Positions 6,669-13,535 of a stretch of DNA of 14,659 bases are shown piece after piece. The notes beneath the pieces were generated by a model that ran no database searches, had not been told where the DNA came from, and saw nothing but the letters and a program-made list of their open reading frames with translations. This DNA is from Gemmatimonadota bacterium (GTDB taxonomy: Bacteria > Gemmatimonadota > Gemmatimonadetes > Gemmatimonadales > GWC2-71-9), in NCBI GenBank assembly GCA_003221075.1, contig QHUF01000166.1:1-14659 (forward strand), written 5' to 3'. The first letter of the stretch is position 1. Every line of letters starts with the position of its first letter. The position numbers were made by a program, and so were the translations under genes.

Positions 6669-7607
6669 TCAAGATAGCGCCCGCACGAATGCCACGACAC
6701 CGGCCGCGAGCAGATCGAGTCGATAGCCGCCCTCCAGCACACCAACGACGGGCCGCGTGCCCATCCGCTCGCGCAGCGCCTCGGTCCACTGGACGATGTC
6801 GTCGGGCTCGAGCGTGAACTCGCCGAGCGGATCGCCCGCGAGCGAGTCGAAGCCCGCGGACACGAGGAGGATGTCCGGACTCCATTGCGCCAGCGCCGCG
6901 TCCACACCGGCGAGGAAGTCGCGCACGTAGACGGCGCGCGGCAGCCCGCCCGGCCGTGGGACGTTGAACACGTTCCCGACGCCGCGCTCGTCCGCGGCCC
7001 CGGTTCCCGGATACCACGGATACTGGTGCATGGAGACGAAGCGGATGGACGGGTCGTGCTCGACCAGTGCCTGTGTGCCGTTGCCGTGATGCACGTCCCA
7101 ATCCACGATCAGGACGCGCGCGCACCCTAGCGCCTGCGCGTGCCGGGCGGCGAGCACCACGTTGTTGAGAAAGCAGAATCCCATCGCGCGAGCGGCGAGC
7201 GCGTGGTGTCCGGGGGGACGCGTGATGCCGAAGGCCCGGCCAGTCTGCAAGCCCTGGGCGACGGCCGCGAGCGCGACACCTCCCGACGCGAGCACGCTCT
7301 CGAGACTCCGTGGGCCGAGAAACGTGTCGGCATCGAGCGAGCCGCCGCCGCGCGCGGCCATCGCATCGAGCAGGTCGAGGTACTCCGGGGAATGCACGCG
7401 TGCGATGGCCGCGCGAGTCGCGGGCGGCGCCTCGATCCACGAGATGAGCGGCACGACCTCCGGCCGGCGGAGCGCTTCGAGCACCGCTTCGAATCGTTGG
7501 GGCCATTCGGGATGTCCGGCGCCGGCGTAGTGAGCGATTCGATTTCGCGTTTCATCTCTTTGCGCGCATCCACGAGCTCCGCCATCGCGCGCCGGAACCA
7601 GAACCAT
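6669..7607 (-). CDS. Histone deacetylase-superfamily amidohydrolase (class II-like; AcuC/acetylpolyamine amidohydrolase type), N-terminus disturbed
   Basis: A zinc-dependent deacetylase of the arginase/deacetylase fold. Bacterial members remove acetyl groups from acetyl-lysine or acetylpolyamines. Numbered from the ATG at 7607: GHPEWPQRFEAV (31-42), catalytic His pair RPPGHH (134-135), zinc ligands in DWDVHHGNG (Asp171, His173), SMHQYPWYPGTG (192-203), third zinc ligand Asp254 in SAGFDSLAGDP, and the glycine-rich LEGGY with Tyr295. All active-site residues are present, so the catalytic core looks intact. The N-terminus is odd. The family normally has a short strand before the GHPE motif, but here those codons coincide with the reading frame of the upstream membrane protein, and residues 1-23 look like an out-of-frame shadow. 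The true start is therefore unclear. Substrate could be a polyamine, protein lysine or acetoin-pathway protein. Confidence 0.85.
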   Translation of the reverse strand: MVLVPARDGGARGCAQRDETRNRIAHYAGAGHPEWPQRFEAVLEALRRPEVVPLISWIEAPPATRAAIARVHSPEYLDLLDAMAARGGGSLDADTFLGPRSLESVLASGGVALAAVAQGLQTGRAFGITRPPGHHALAARAMGFCFLNNVVLAARHAQALGCARVLIVDWDVHHGNGTQALVEHDPSIRFVSMHQYPWYPGTGAADERGVGNVFNVPRPGGLPRAVYVRDFLAGVDAALAQWSPDILLVSAGFDSLAGDPLGEFTLEPDDIVQWTEALRERMGTRPVVGVLEGGYRLDLLAAGVVAFVRALS

Positions 7608-7747
7608 CCGCCGACGGCAAGCAGCGCGACACCGGCAAACACGGCGGCCCACACGATCTGGTCGATCATCACCAACAGCACGGCATTGAGCAGCAGAAAG
7701 CCGACCGCGAAAATCGTGACGGCCCGGGTGAACGCGTACGTGCTCAT
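7532..7747 (-). CDS. Small two-helix membrane protein, 3' end unresolved
   Basis: Unrecognised family. Residues 7-28 (RAVTIFAVGFLLLNAVLLVMI) and 31-52 are two hydrophobic helices separated by DQ. A charged, probably helical cytoplasmic tail follows (AELVDARKEMKREIESL). The ATG at 7747 overlaps the stop of the ubiquitin-like gene as ATGA, which supports the start. The end given here is where membrane-protein character is lost. The frame stays open for another 400 bases, down to 7127, but only as a shadow of the deacetylase frame. A stop codon for this gene and a clean start for the deacetylase both seem to be missing. The protein could anchor or scaffold a complex; nothing in the sequence says which. 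Confidence 0.6.
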
Positions 7748-7989
7748 CGCACCGGTTGCCGCCGGCCGGGCAGCACGATGAAGGGAGCGTTGGGAACCGC
7801 GCCCAAGGCGCCCAGGGTGATCGACTCGTCGAGGATGGGCGCGCCGCGGAACTTCACGACGTACGCCGCTTCGCCGGCCGTCGTCTTCAGCGCCGCGCGC
7901 AGCGCCTCGTGTTTCAGCTGGGCGACGGTGGTGTTGGCGTCGACCTGGAGCGGGACCTGCTCCCATGCGGACGTTACCATCACGCGCAC
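7744..7989 (-). CDS. Ubiquitin-like beta-grasp protein (81 aa), function unknown
   Basis: 81 codons whose layout follows ubiquitin: a first hairpin VRVMVTSAWEQVPLQV, a helix TTVAQLKHEALRAAL, then YVVKFRGAPILDESITLGAL and PNAPFIVLP. These correspond to the ubiquitin segments IFVKTLTGKTITLEV, TIENVKAKI, LIFAGKQLEDGRTLSDY and STLHLVL. The C-terminus ends LPGRRQPVR with no Gly-Gly, so a conjugation role is not supported. No E1-, E2- or JAMM-like gene lies nearby. The GTG at 7989 makes the first strand begin at residue 1, as in ubiquitin. A second GTG (7983) and an ATG (7980) lie just downstream. It starts 32 bases after the 93-aa gene and overlaps the membrane-protein gene by 4 bases, so the three small genes are probably coexpressed. 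The fold assignment is by pattern only. Confidence 0.7.
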   Translation of the reverse strand: MRVMVTSAWEQVPLQVDANTTVAQLKHEALRAALKTTAGEAAYVVKFRGAPILDESITLGALGAVPNAPFIVLPGRRQPVR

Positions 7990-8021
7990 AGCATAGCGCT
8001 CGCCAACGCCGGCCCCCGCGG

Positions 8022-8303
8022 TCAAGCGACCTCCACGGGCGACGCGAGCGCCAGCGTGGAGAAGAATCGGTCCAGCGCCTGGTCGAAGAACAGCGTCGAG
8101 GCGCGGACGCGCGTGACGCCGTGGTCCTTGTCTTCCCAGGCGCCGATCACCACTTCTTCGCCGCCCTGCCCGCGCAGGGTCACGAAGTTCGGTCCCGACT
8201 TCTCCAGGAATGCCGCCGAGTTGGGGACACGCTCGGCGAAGAACTGTTGCGCGCGCGCTACCACCTCGGCGGGCGACAGCGAGACGGTGGTCGTGTGGAT
8301 CAT
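8022..8303 (-). CDS. Uncharacterised 93-aa soluble protein
   Basis: Family not recognised. It appears to be a small alpha/beta protein: a helix SPAEVVARAQQFFAERV (10-26), three strands around PNFVTLRGQGGEEVVIGAW (38-56) and TRVRASTLFF (64-73), then a helix QALDRFFSTL. There is no signal peptide, membrane helix or metal motif. The strand-rich GPNFVTLRGQGGEEVVIG and the closing FFDQALDRFFSTL look constrained, which suggests a real conserved domain. The ATG at 8303 overlaps the stop of the beta-propeller gene as ATGA, which fixes the start. It lies directly upstream of the ubiquitin-like protein, so the two may work together. This is inferred from position only. Confidence 0.75.
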   Translation of the reverse strand: MIHTTTVSLSPAEVVARAQQFFAERVPNSAAFLEKSGPNFVTLRGQGGEEVVIGAWEDKDHGVTRVRASTLFFDQALDRFFSTLALASPVEVA

Positions 8304-9379
8304 GGAGTCCGTAGAATCGTGATGCCGGTCGGTTGCCGGGGGATGGGGATGCTGGCCACGCGGGCCCGGGTCGTGAGATCGATGACGTCCACCGCGCCCG
8401 GATCGATCCCGACGCTCTCCTGCGAGATGAATGCCCAGCGGCCGTCGGGCGAGTACGCCACACCGTGCGGCAGCGGCTTCGTGGTCGGGATCTTGGCGAC
8501 TTCGGTCAGAGTCTGGGCGTCCACAAGCGACACGCTCTGCGCCTTCTTGTTCGTGACGATGATCCACCGGCCGTCGGCCGACGGCTCGACATTGTAGGCG
8601 CCGGTCCCGACCGGGATCTCCTTGACGAGCTCGAGGGATCCGGCATCGAGCACCTGCAACGTGTTGCCGTGATTGCACGCGACGTACAACCGGCGGTCGT
8701 CCGGAGAGACCGACACGAACGTGGGCATGCAGTCGTGTTGCGGCGGACCTGAAGAGGTTGCGTGCATGGGCATCGAGGTGGGCGACATCCCATCGCCGGT
8801 CTTATGCCGGCGCCGGATCCTGAAGCTCTGCCGATCGATCTCCAGAATTTCGTCCGAATTCATGCATGACACATATACCATCGTGCCCGCGTGGTTCGCC
8901 TTCACGCCGTGCGGCATGTCGCAGGCCGGCAGATTCGTGAGGGGGGTCATCGATGCGGTCTGCACGATCGTCACGACGTTGACGCGCGGGTGATCGCCGT
9001 GAAAATCGGAATTGGCCACGAACGCCAGCGCGCCGTCGGGCGTCAGGCCGATGGTCGTGGGGAACATCTCCACCTGCGCCCGACCCAGCAGCGTGTCGGT
9101 TCCGACGCTCATCTTCCATAACGATCCGTAGGGCGTGCCGTGGGCGATCGTCACATACCACGCGGACCCGTCGGGGGCGACCGCGACGTTGTGCGGGCCA
9201 TCGATATCCACGGGCATGATGCCGACGGGAACGACCTTTGCCACCGCCAGTGCCGACCCGTCCCACGTCAGCTGCGTGACGATGTCGCCCGATTCGCTGG
9301 CGACCAGAATCCGGTAGCCGGACGGGGGAGACGACGCGGCGAGGCCGGCCACGACGGCGAGTGCGACGCTGAGGCGCAT
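8300..9379 (-). CDS. Exported YVTN/YncE-type beta-propeller protein
   Basis: 359 codons. A signal peptide precedes the domain (MRLSVALAVVAGLAASSPPS; cleavage probably near residue 16), so it is likely periplasmic or secreted. The rest is a seven-bladed-propeller type chain of roughly 40-residue repeats with recurring units such as HNVAVAPDGSAWYVT (63-77), GLTPDGALAFVAN (111-123), SVSPDDRRLYVAC (223-235), EPSADGRWIIVTN and GVAYSPDGRWAFIS. Two neighbouring repeats carry matched cysteines, Cys153/Cys172 and Cys217/Cys235, each pair within a CxMP...YVxC frame, plausibly disulfides. The family includes YncE-like and cytochrome-associated propellers that bind proteins, DNA or metals; no specific partner is identifiable. 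The ATG at 9379 gives a clean signal peptide. It lies 31 bases after the kinase stop and lacks a Shine-Dalgarno. Confidence 0.85.
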   Translation of the reverse strand: MRLSVALAVVAGLAASSPPSGYRILVASESGDIVTQLTWDGSALAVAKVVPVGIMPVDIDGPHNVAVAPDGSAWYVTIAHGTPYGSLWKMSVGTDTLLGRAQVEMFPTTIGLTPDGALAFVANSDFHGDHPRVNVVTIVQTASMTPLTNLPACDMPHGVKANHAGTMVYVSCMNSDEILEIDRQSFRIRRRHKTGDGMSPTSMPMHATSSGPPQHDCMPTFVSVSPDDRRLYVACNHGNTLQVLDAGSLELVKEIPVGTGAYNVEPSADGRWIIVTNKKAQSVSLVDAQTLTEVAKIPTTKPLPHGVAYSPDGRWAFISQESVGIDPGAVDVIDLTTRARVASIPIPRQPTGITILRTP

Positions 9380-9410
9380 TGGAAAAAGATAGCGCGTTGC
9401 GTTTCGGCAG

Positions 9411-10994
9411 TCACGCGTCCACGTCGGCAAGAATCCGCTGCAGCACTTCGACCTCGACCGGCTTGGTGAGATGATGATTGAACCCCGACTCGGCTGACCG
9501 GCCGCCGTGCTGTTCCTGTCCCCACCCCGTGAGCGCGACCAGCACGACGTTGCGTGCCCATGGCTGTTCGCGCATCTGTTTCGCCAGATCGTAGCCGTTC
9601 ATTTTCGGCAGGCCGATGTCCAGAATGGCGACGTCGGGACGGAACTCAGGGGCGGTGGCGAGCGCGCTCTCACCGTCGTGCGCGGTCTTGACCTCGTGCC
9701 CCAGTATGTGCAACAACATGGCGAGACTCTCCGCGGAGTCCTGGTTGTCGTCGACGACCAGAATGCGGCAATGCTTCTCGGGAGCGGCCTGCGCGGCCGG
9801 GCGCGGCTCGGCTGCGGGCGGTCGGAGTGCCTGCAGCGCCGGGAGGCGGATCGTGAATTGACTCCCCGTGCCGAGTCCGCCGCTGTACGCCGATACGGAG
9901 CCGCCATGCAGCTTGACGAGCCGGTCGACGAGGGAGAGGCCGACCCCGAGCCCGCCCTGTGCCCGTTCGAGCGAGGGTCCGGCTTGCGTGAACATGTCGA
10001 AGATCCGCGGGAGGATGTCGGGGGCGATGCCGATGCCGGAGTCCTTCACGCGGATCACCGCCTCGTCTCCCTCGCGCTCGGCCGACAACCAGATCTGGCC
10101 GCCCGGGTCCGTGTACTTGGCGGCGTTGTCCAGCAGATTCGTGATCGTCTGTGTCAATCGCGTCGGGTCGCCCTCGACGTAGAGCGGTTCGCGGGGAGGC
10201 GTGACACGCAGCTGATGGCGGGCGCGCTCGATCAGCGTACCGCTCGACTCGACCGCCGCTGTGAGCACGTCCGCGATATCCACGCGCCCGCGCCGCAGCT
10301 CGATCGTGCCGCGCGTGATCTGCGCGACATCGAGCAAATCGTCCACCAACCGCGTCATGCGCTCGGTTTGGCGGTCGATGATGCTGGTCGCCCAGTGCAG
10401 CTCCTCGGGGCTCGGCGTGCGCGCGCGGAGAATGTTGACGGCGTGGCGGATCGGGCCGAGCGGGTTTCTCAGCTCGTGGGCGAGCAACGCGAGGAATTCG
10501 TTCTTGCGGGTATCCGCTTCCTCGAGCGCGCGCTGGGCGCGCTTCTGTAACGAGATGTCCCGCGCCACCTTGGACGCTCCCACGAGCGCGCCGGCGTCGT
10601 TCCGGATGGGGGAAATCGTCAGCGAGATCTCGATCAGCCGGCCGTCCTTGGCCAGTCGGACCGTCTCGAACTGGTGGACCCGCTCGCCCCGCCGCAACCG
10701 TGAGAGGATCATCTCCGCTTCGTTCGTCCGATCGGGGGGGATGAGCATCGTGATCGGCTTGCCGATGGCCTCCTTGGCGGTATAGCCGAACAACCGCTCC
10801 GCGCCCTCGTTCCAGGACGTAATAATGCCTTCCAGCGTCTTACTGATGATTGCGTCATCGGAAGAGGCAACGATCGCGGCCAGCAACGCCTGCGGTGTGA
10901 GATCCGTCTGGGACAACGACTGCGGGTGTGAAGGGATCTGAGACTCCGATGCCGGGTCGCCTTGAACTACGCGACCCGGCTGAGCGACTGTCAA
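9411..10994 (-). CDS. PAS domain hybrid histidine kinase-response regulator (soluble)
   Basis: 527 codons. A Gln/Ser-rich leader (1-33) precedes a PAS domain (about 35-148), the HisKA helix with phospho-acceptor His173 (AHELRNPLG), and the HATPase_c domain with N box NLLDNAAKY (286-294), G1 DSGIGI (318-323) and G2 GGLGVGL (347-353). A Pro/Ala linker (387-408) leads to a C-terminal receiver with acidic pair Asp415/416, phospho-acceptor Asp459 (AILDIGLPKMNG), Thr489 and Lys511. There is no membrane segment, so it senses a cytoplasmic signal. No separate DNA-binding output is encoded nearby. The TTG at 10994 overlaps the DinB stop as TTGA and has GGAG 5 bases upstream, supporting translational coupling. 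All catalytic residues are intact. The ligand is unknown; PAS domains of this class often bind small molecules or heme, but no diagnostic residue shows which. Confidence 0.93.
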   Translation of the reverse strand: MTVAQPGRVVQGDPASESQIPSHPQSLSQTDLTPQALLAAIVASSDDAIISKTLEGIITSWNEGAERLFGYTAKEAIGKPITMLIPPDRTNEAEMILSRLRRGERVHQFETVRLAKDGRLIEISLTISPIRNDAGALVGASKVARDISLQKRAQRALEEADTRKNEFLALLAHELRNPLGPIRHAVNILRARTPSPEELHWATSIIDRQTERMTRLVDDLLDVAQITRGTIELRRGRVDIADVLTAAVESSGTLIERARHQLRVTPPREPLYVEGDPTRLTQTITNLLDNAAKYTDPGGQIWLSAEREGDEAVIRVKDSGIGIAPDILPRIFDMFTQAGPSLERAQGGLGVGLSLVDRLVKLHGGSVSAYSGGLGTGSQFTIRLPALQALRPPAAEPRPAAQAAPEKHCRILVVDDNQDSAESLAMLLHILGHEVKTAHDGESALATAPEFRPDVAILDIGLPKMNGYDLAKQMREQPWARNVVLVALTGWGQEQHGGRSAESGFNHHLTKPVEVEVLQRILADVDA

Positions 10995-11488
10995 GGCTTC
11001 TCCGGCCAATGCTTGTCGGGACGCGCCGGCGGCGGCTGATCGGCGTGCAATCGGTCGGCCCGGATATCGGCGTAAATGAAGTTCTCCGGGGCCACGGGGG
11101 CATCCGCGAGCCGGCGCAGCATCGCCAGCTGACCCACGTGTGTCATCGTATCGGCGAACGGCCCCTGTAACAACTGTTCGGTCGATATCGAGCATTTAGC
11201 GTTGCTCGCGAGCAAGGTGCCTACTGCCTCGACCAGTTCGTGGAAGCGCTCGACCTCAGCCATGAATGAGGGCAACGGTTCCGGCTTCACGGGATACGAT
11301 CCGCCCTGGAAGAGCGTGCGCACGTATCCCATCAGCGAGGTCATGTGACGGATCAGCTCGACGGGCGTGCGGACCCGGTTGCCGGCACTGAAAGCCGGGT
11401 AGTGTGCCGGGGCGTCGCGCAGTGCTTTCTGGGTGCGATAGGCGATCGCGGCCAGAAAATGGCGCAGCAGCTCACGGTCACGGTCCAC
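10991..11488 (-). CDS. DinB-family four-helix protein
   Basis: 165 codons. It belongs to the DinB/YfiT-like four-helix bundle superfamily, which includes metal-dependent thiol transferases and many proteins of unknown function. The expected metal-ligand pattern is visible: a histidine in helix 2 (IRHMTSLMGYV, His48) and another in the helix-3 element TMTHVGQLAMLRRLA (His117). The end LADAPVAPENFIYADI is typical of a large DinB subgroup. The C-terminal 20 residues are Pro/Arg-rich and probably disordered. The GTG at 11488 lies 13 bases after the DUF486 stop, with no clear ribosome binding site; no closer ATG precedes the first helix. The 4-base overlap with the kinase suggests coexpression. 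The enzymatic role is unknown. Confidence 0.85.
   Translation of the reverse strand: MDRDRELLRHFLAAIAYRTQKALRDAPAHYPAFSAGNRVRTPVELIRHMTSLMGYVRTLFQGGSYPVKPEPLPSFMAEVERFHELVEAVGTLLASNAKCSISTEQLLQGPFADTMTHVGQLAMLRRLADAPVAPENFIYADIRADRLHADQPPPARPDKHWPEKP
11000..11003 (-). promoter_or_regulatory. Shine-Dalgarno (GGAG) for the hybrid kinase TTG start
   Basis: GGAG ends 5 bases before the TTG at 10994, within the last codons of the DinB gene. With the TTGA overlap it favours this start over readings that extend far into DinB. Confidence 0.5.
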
Positions 11489-11501
11489 GTCGAGAATTAT
11501 G

Positions 11502-11843
11502 CTAGCGCCGGAACATGAAGAACACCGCCCCGCACATGCACAGGGCAGCCCACAGATAGTTGAGCCGCACCGGTTCCTTCATATAGAGGGCCGCAAACGG
11601 GACGAAGACGCTGAGCGTGATGACTTCCTGCAGGATTTTGAGCTGGCCGAGCTGCAGCTGCGTATGGCCGATGCGGTTCGCCGGCACCTGGAGCAGATAC
11701 TCGAACAGCGCGATCCCCCAGCTCACCAATGCGGCGATGATCCAGGGCCGGTGGCTCAGATGCCGCAGGTGTGCGTACCAGGCGAAGGTCATGAAGATGT
11801 TGGACAGGACGAGCAGGACGACCGTCTTGGCGATTACCGGCAT
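11502..11843 (-). CDS. DUF486 small DMT-superfamily membrane protein
   Basis: 113 codons, typical for the DUF486 family of the drug/metabolite transporter superfamily. Four membrane helices are evident: VLLVLSNIFMTFAWYAHL (9-26), PWIIAALVSWGIALFEYLLQ (33-52), EVITLSVFVPFAALYM (73-88) and YLWAALCMCGAVFFMF. The signature SNIFMTFAWY...PWIIAALVSWGIALFEYLLQ followed by PANRIGHTQL is almost canonical. The ATG at 11843 follows the amine oxidase stop by 24 bases. Transport substrate is unknown for the family; homologous small DMT proteins act as dimers. Confidence 0.93.
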   Translation of the reverse strand: MPVIAKTVVLLVLSNIFMTFAWYAHLRHLSHRPWIIAALVSWGIALFEYLLQVPANRIGHTQLQLGQLKILQEVITLSVFVPFAALYMKEPVRLNYLWAALCMCGAVFFMFRR

Positions 11844-11867
11844 GCCGTATTCCCGTAGGAGTCGGTC

Positions 11868-13232
11868 TTATTGTAGCACGCGCAGCAGTTCGCGCGCGGC
11901 GCGCCGCCCGCTCGACAATGCGCCCGCCACGGTCCCGATCTCGGCGCCGTTCGTCGCTTCGCCGGCGAAGAACAGCGTCCCTTCGACCGGGCGGGCGAGG
12001 GCACGGGGGGCGCCGTTGCCACCCACGCCGATGTAGCTGTAGGCGCCGCGCGCGAACGGATCGGCGCGCCAGTCGTGACTGGCCGACGCGTCGAGCAGCT
12101 CCTCGAGCTCGCGGCGCGGGACGGCAAAGACTTCGGACAGCGCCACCAGACTGCGCTCCAGCCGCGACGGCGCCTCCTCCGCGAGCAGCTGCTCGGCGGT
12201 CACGGCGCCTACATAGCCGACGAGCACTGGCGAGCGCACCGGCAGCGAGGTCCACCACACCGGCACCTCGGCGCCGGGCGCGTGCAGAAAGTTCAGCCCC
12301 ACCCCCCGGTCGTTCAAGACGGACTTCGCGCGCCGCTCCTTCAGGAATTCCGGCTTCTCCCAGAAGGCTTCCCGGAAGCGCAACACGATCTTGAATACCT
12401 GTCCCATCTCGAGCCCCGCCAGTGCGCGTTGTTTGGCGGGGAGCGCCGGATCGAACCGCACCACTCCCGCCTTCAGGACGCCGAGCGGCAGGGTGATCAG
12501 CGCGGTACGGGCCGTCAACGTCGGCAGCGGGCCACGGTCGCCGCCGCGACACGCGACGCTGACGGCCCCGCGTTTCCACTGCACCGATTCCGCGACGGTG
12601 CTGAGCCGCACTTCGGTGCGGTCGGGATCCAACCCATCCCGCAGCCATTTCATCAGGGCGTCGCCGCCGTTCGCGATCCGGAACTGCTGGCCTCCGACCT
12701 CGTCTTCCTCATCCCCGCCCCCGTCGGCTTCGACGGCGAGCGACTGCGCACTCAACCGGTCGGGGTGCGCGGCGTAAAACCCTTGCACGAAGTCGCGAAG
12801 CATCCCACGGCGTGCCGCCGGGACCCGTGCCGAGTCGAGATACTCGCTTACCGGGAAATCCTTGCCCCGGCCGGCGAGCCGACGTGCGAGATCATGGTTC
12901 ATGCGATCGACGAGCTCCCAAAAATCACTCATCGGCTTGAACCGGCCGGCCGTGGCGGTCTCGTGCGTGCCGGGGAGCTCCAGCACCGCCAGCCCCGCCG
13001 CCTGCGCGAGGGGAAGCGTTTCGGCTCCCTCGCCGTGAATGAACTCGGCGCCGAGCTCGAGCGGAACGGGGGAACGCGGATCGTGCAGCGTGAGAATCCG
13101 ACCGCCGACGCGCGGCCGCGCCTCGATGACGCTGACGCGCAGACCGGCGTGAGAAAGATCTCGGGCCGCCGCAAGTCCGGCGGCACCGGCGCCGAGGATC
13201 AGGACATCGACGCGTTTACGATCTCGTGGCAC
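11868..13232 (-). CDS. FAD-dependent amine oxidase (flavin monoamine/polyamine oxidase family)
   Basis: 454 codons. Family members oxidise primary or secondary amines, including polyamines, producing an aldehyde and H2O2. The N-terminal FAD dinucleotide fold is LILGAGAAGLAAARDL (GxGxxG at 14-19) with Glu37 (VIEARPRVGGR) for the FAD ribose. The segment GAEFIHG (61-67) is shared with polyamine oxidases and LSD1-like enzymes. Lys281 (GQVFKIVLRF) fits the conserved active-site lysine of the MAO/PAO group. The C-terminal flavin segment is FFAGEATNGAEIGTVAGAL (421-439). The protein has no signal peptide and is therefore cytoplasmic. A Gly/Asp/Glu-rich insert (170-180) is local to this protein. The GTG at 13232 follows the receiver-like gene by 9 bases. 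Substrate is unproven; it could be monoamines, polyamines or a carotenoid/protoporphyrinogen-type molecule. Confidence 0.9.
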   Translation of the reverse strand: MPRDRKRVDVLILGAGAAGLAAARDLSHAGLRVSVIEARPRVGGRILTLHDPRSPVPLELGAEFIHGEGAETLPLAQAAGLAVLELPGTHETATAGRFKPMSDFWELVDRMNHDLARRLAGRGKDFPVSEYLDSARVPAARRGMLRDFVQGFYAAHPDRLSAQSLAVEADGGGDEEDEVGGQQFRIANGGDALMKWLRDGLDPDRTEVRLSTVAESVQWKRGAVSVACRGGDRGPLPTLTARTALITLPLGVLKAGVVRFDPALPAKQRALAGLEMGQVFKIVLRFREAFWEKPEFLKERRAKSVLNDRGVGLNFLHAPGAEVPVWWTSLPVRSPVLVGYVGAVTAEQLLAEEAPSRLERSLVALSEVFAVPRRELEELLDASASHDWRADPFARGAYSYIGVGGNGAPRALARPVEGTLFFAGEATNGAEIGTVAGALSSGRRAARELLRVLQ

Positions 13233-13241
13233 GCCGGGAAT

Positions 13242-13535
13242 CTACAACAGCGCGCGCAGGGCGTTCTCCACTTCGGAGTTCGGCACTGCGCGCGCGCCCA
13301 GGTCCCGCGCGGCGCGGAGCCCCGCGGCGTCCACATGCGATCCGAACGCCAACACGGGAATGCCGCGCGCCACGAGGTCGATGATGCGTGCGGATCCGTC
13401 CGCTCTGCCCAGCTCGATCACGGCCAGCTCGAATGGTTCTTCACGAACGGGCTCGCCCCCGCCAGTCCGAACTACTTCCTGCAGCTTGCCGCGAAAGAAC
13501 AGGTCGCGGCATTCCACGAGCACACGTTTAGCCAT
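13242..13535 (-). CDS. Degenerate receiver-like (pseudo-CheY) protein
   Basis: 97 codons with the alternating beta/alpha order of a response-regulator receiver but without the phosphorylation residues. Strand 1 is KRVLVECRDLFFRGKL (3-18). The usual acceptor aspartate is replaced by Glu41 (ELAVIELG). The Thr/Ser strand is PVLAFGSHVDA with Ser66. The final lysine is absent (GARAVPNSEVE). Glu at the acceptor position may mimic a constitutively phosphorylated state, as in other pseudo-receivers; this is an inference. The acidic pair after strand 1 is also missing. The ATG at 13535 overlaps the metallopeptidase stop by 8 bases, so the two are likely cotranslated. No output domain is present. A vitamin B12-binding-like or other flavodoxin-type fold is an alternative. 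Confidence 0.7.
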   Translation of the reverse strand: MAKRVLVECRDLFFRGKLQEVVRTGGGEPVREEPFELAVIELGRADGSARIIDLVARGIPVLAFGSHVDAAGLRAARDLGARAVPNSEVENALRALL

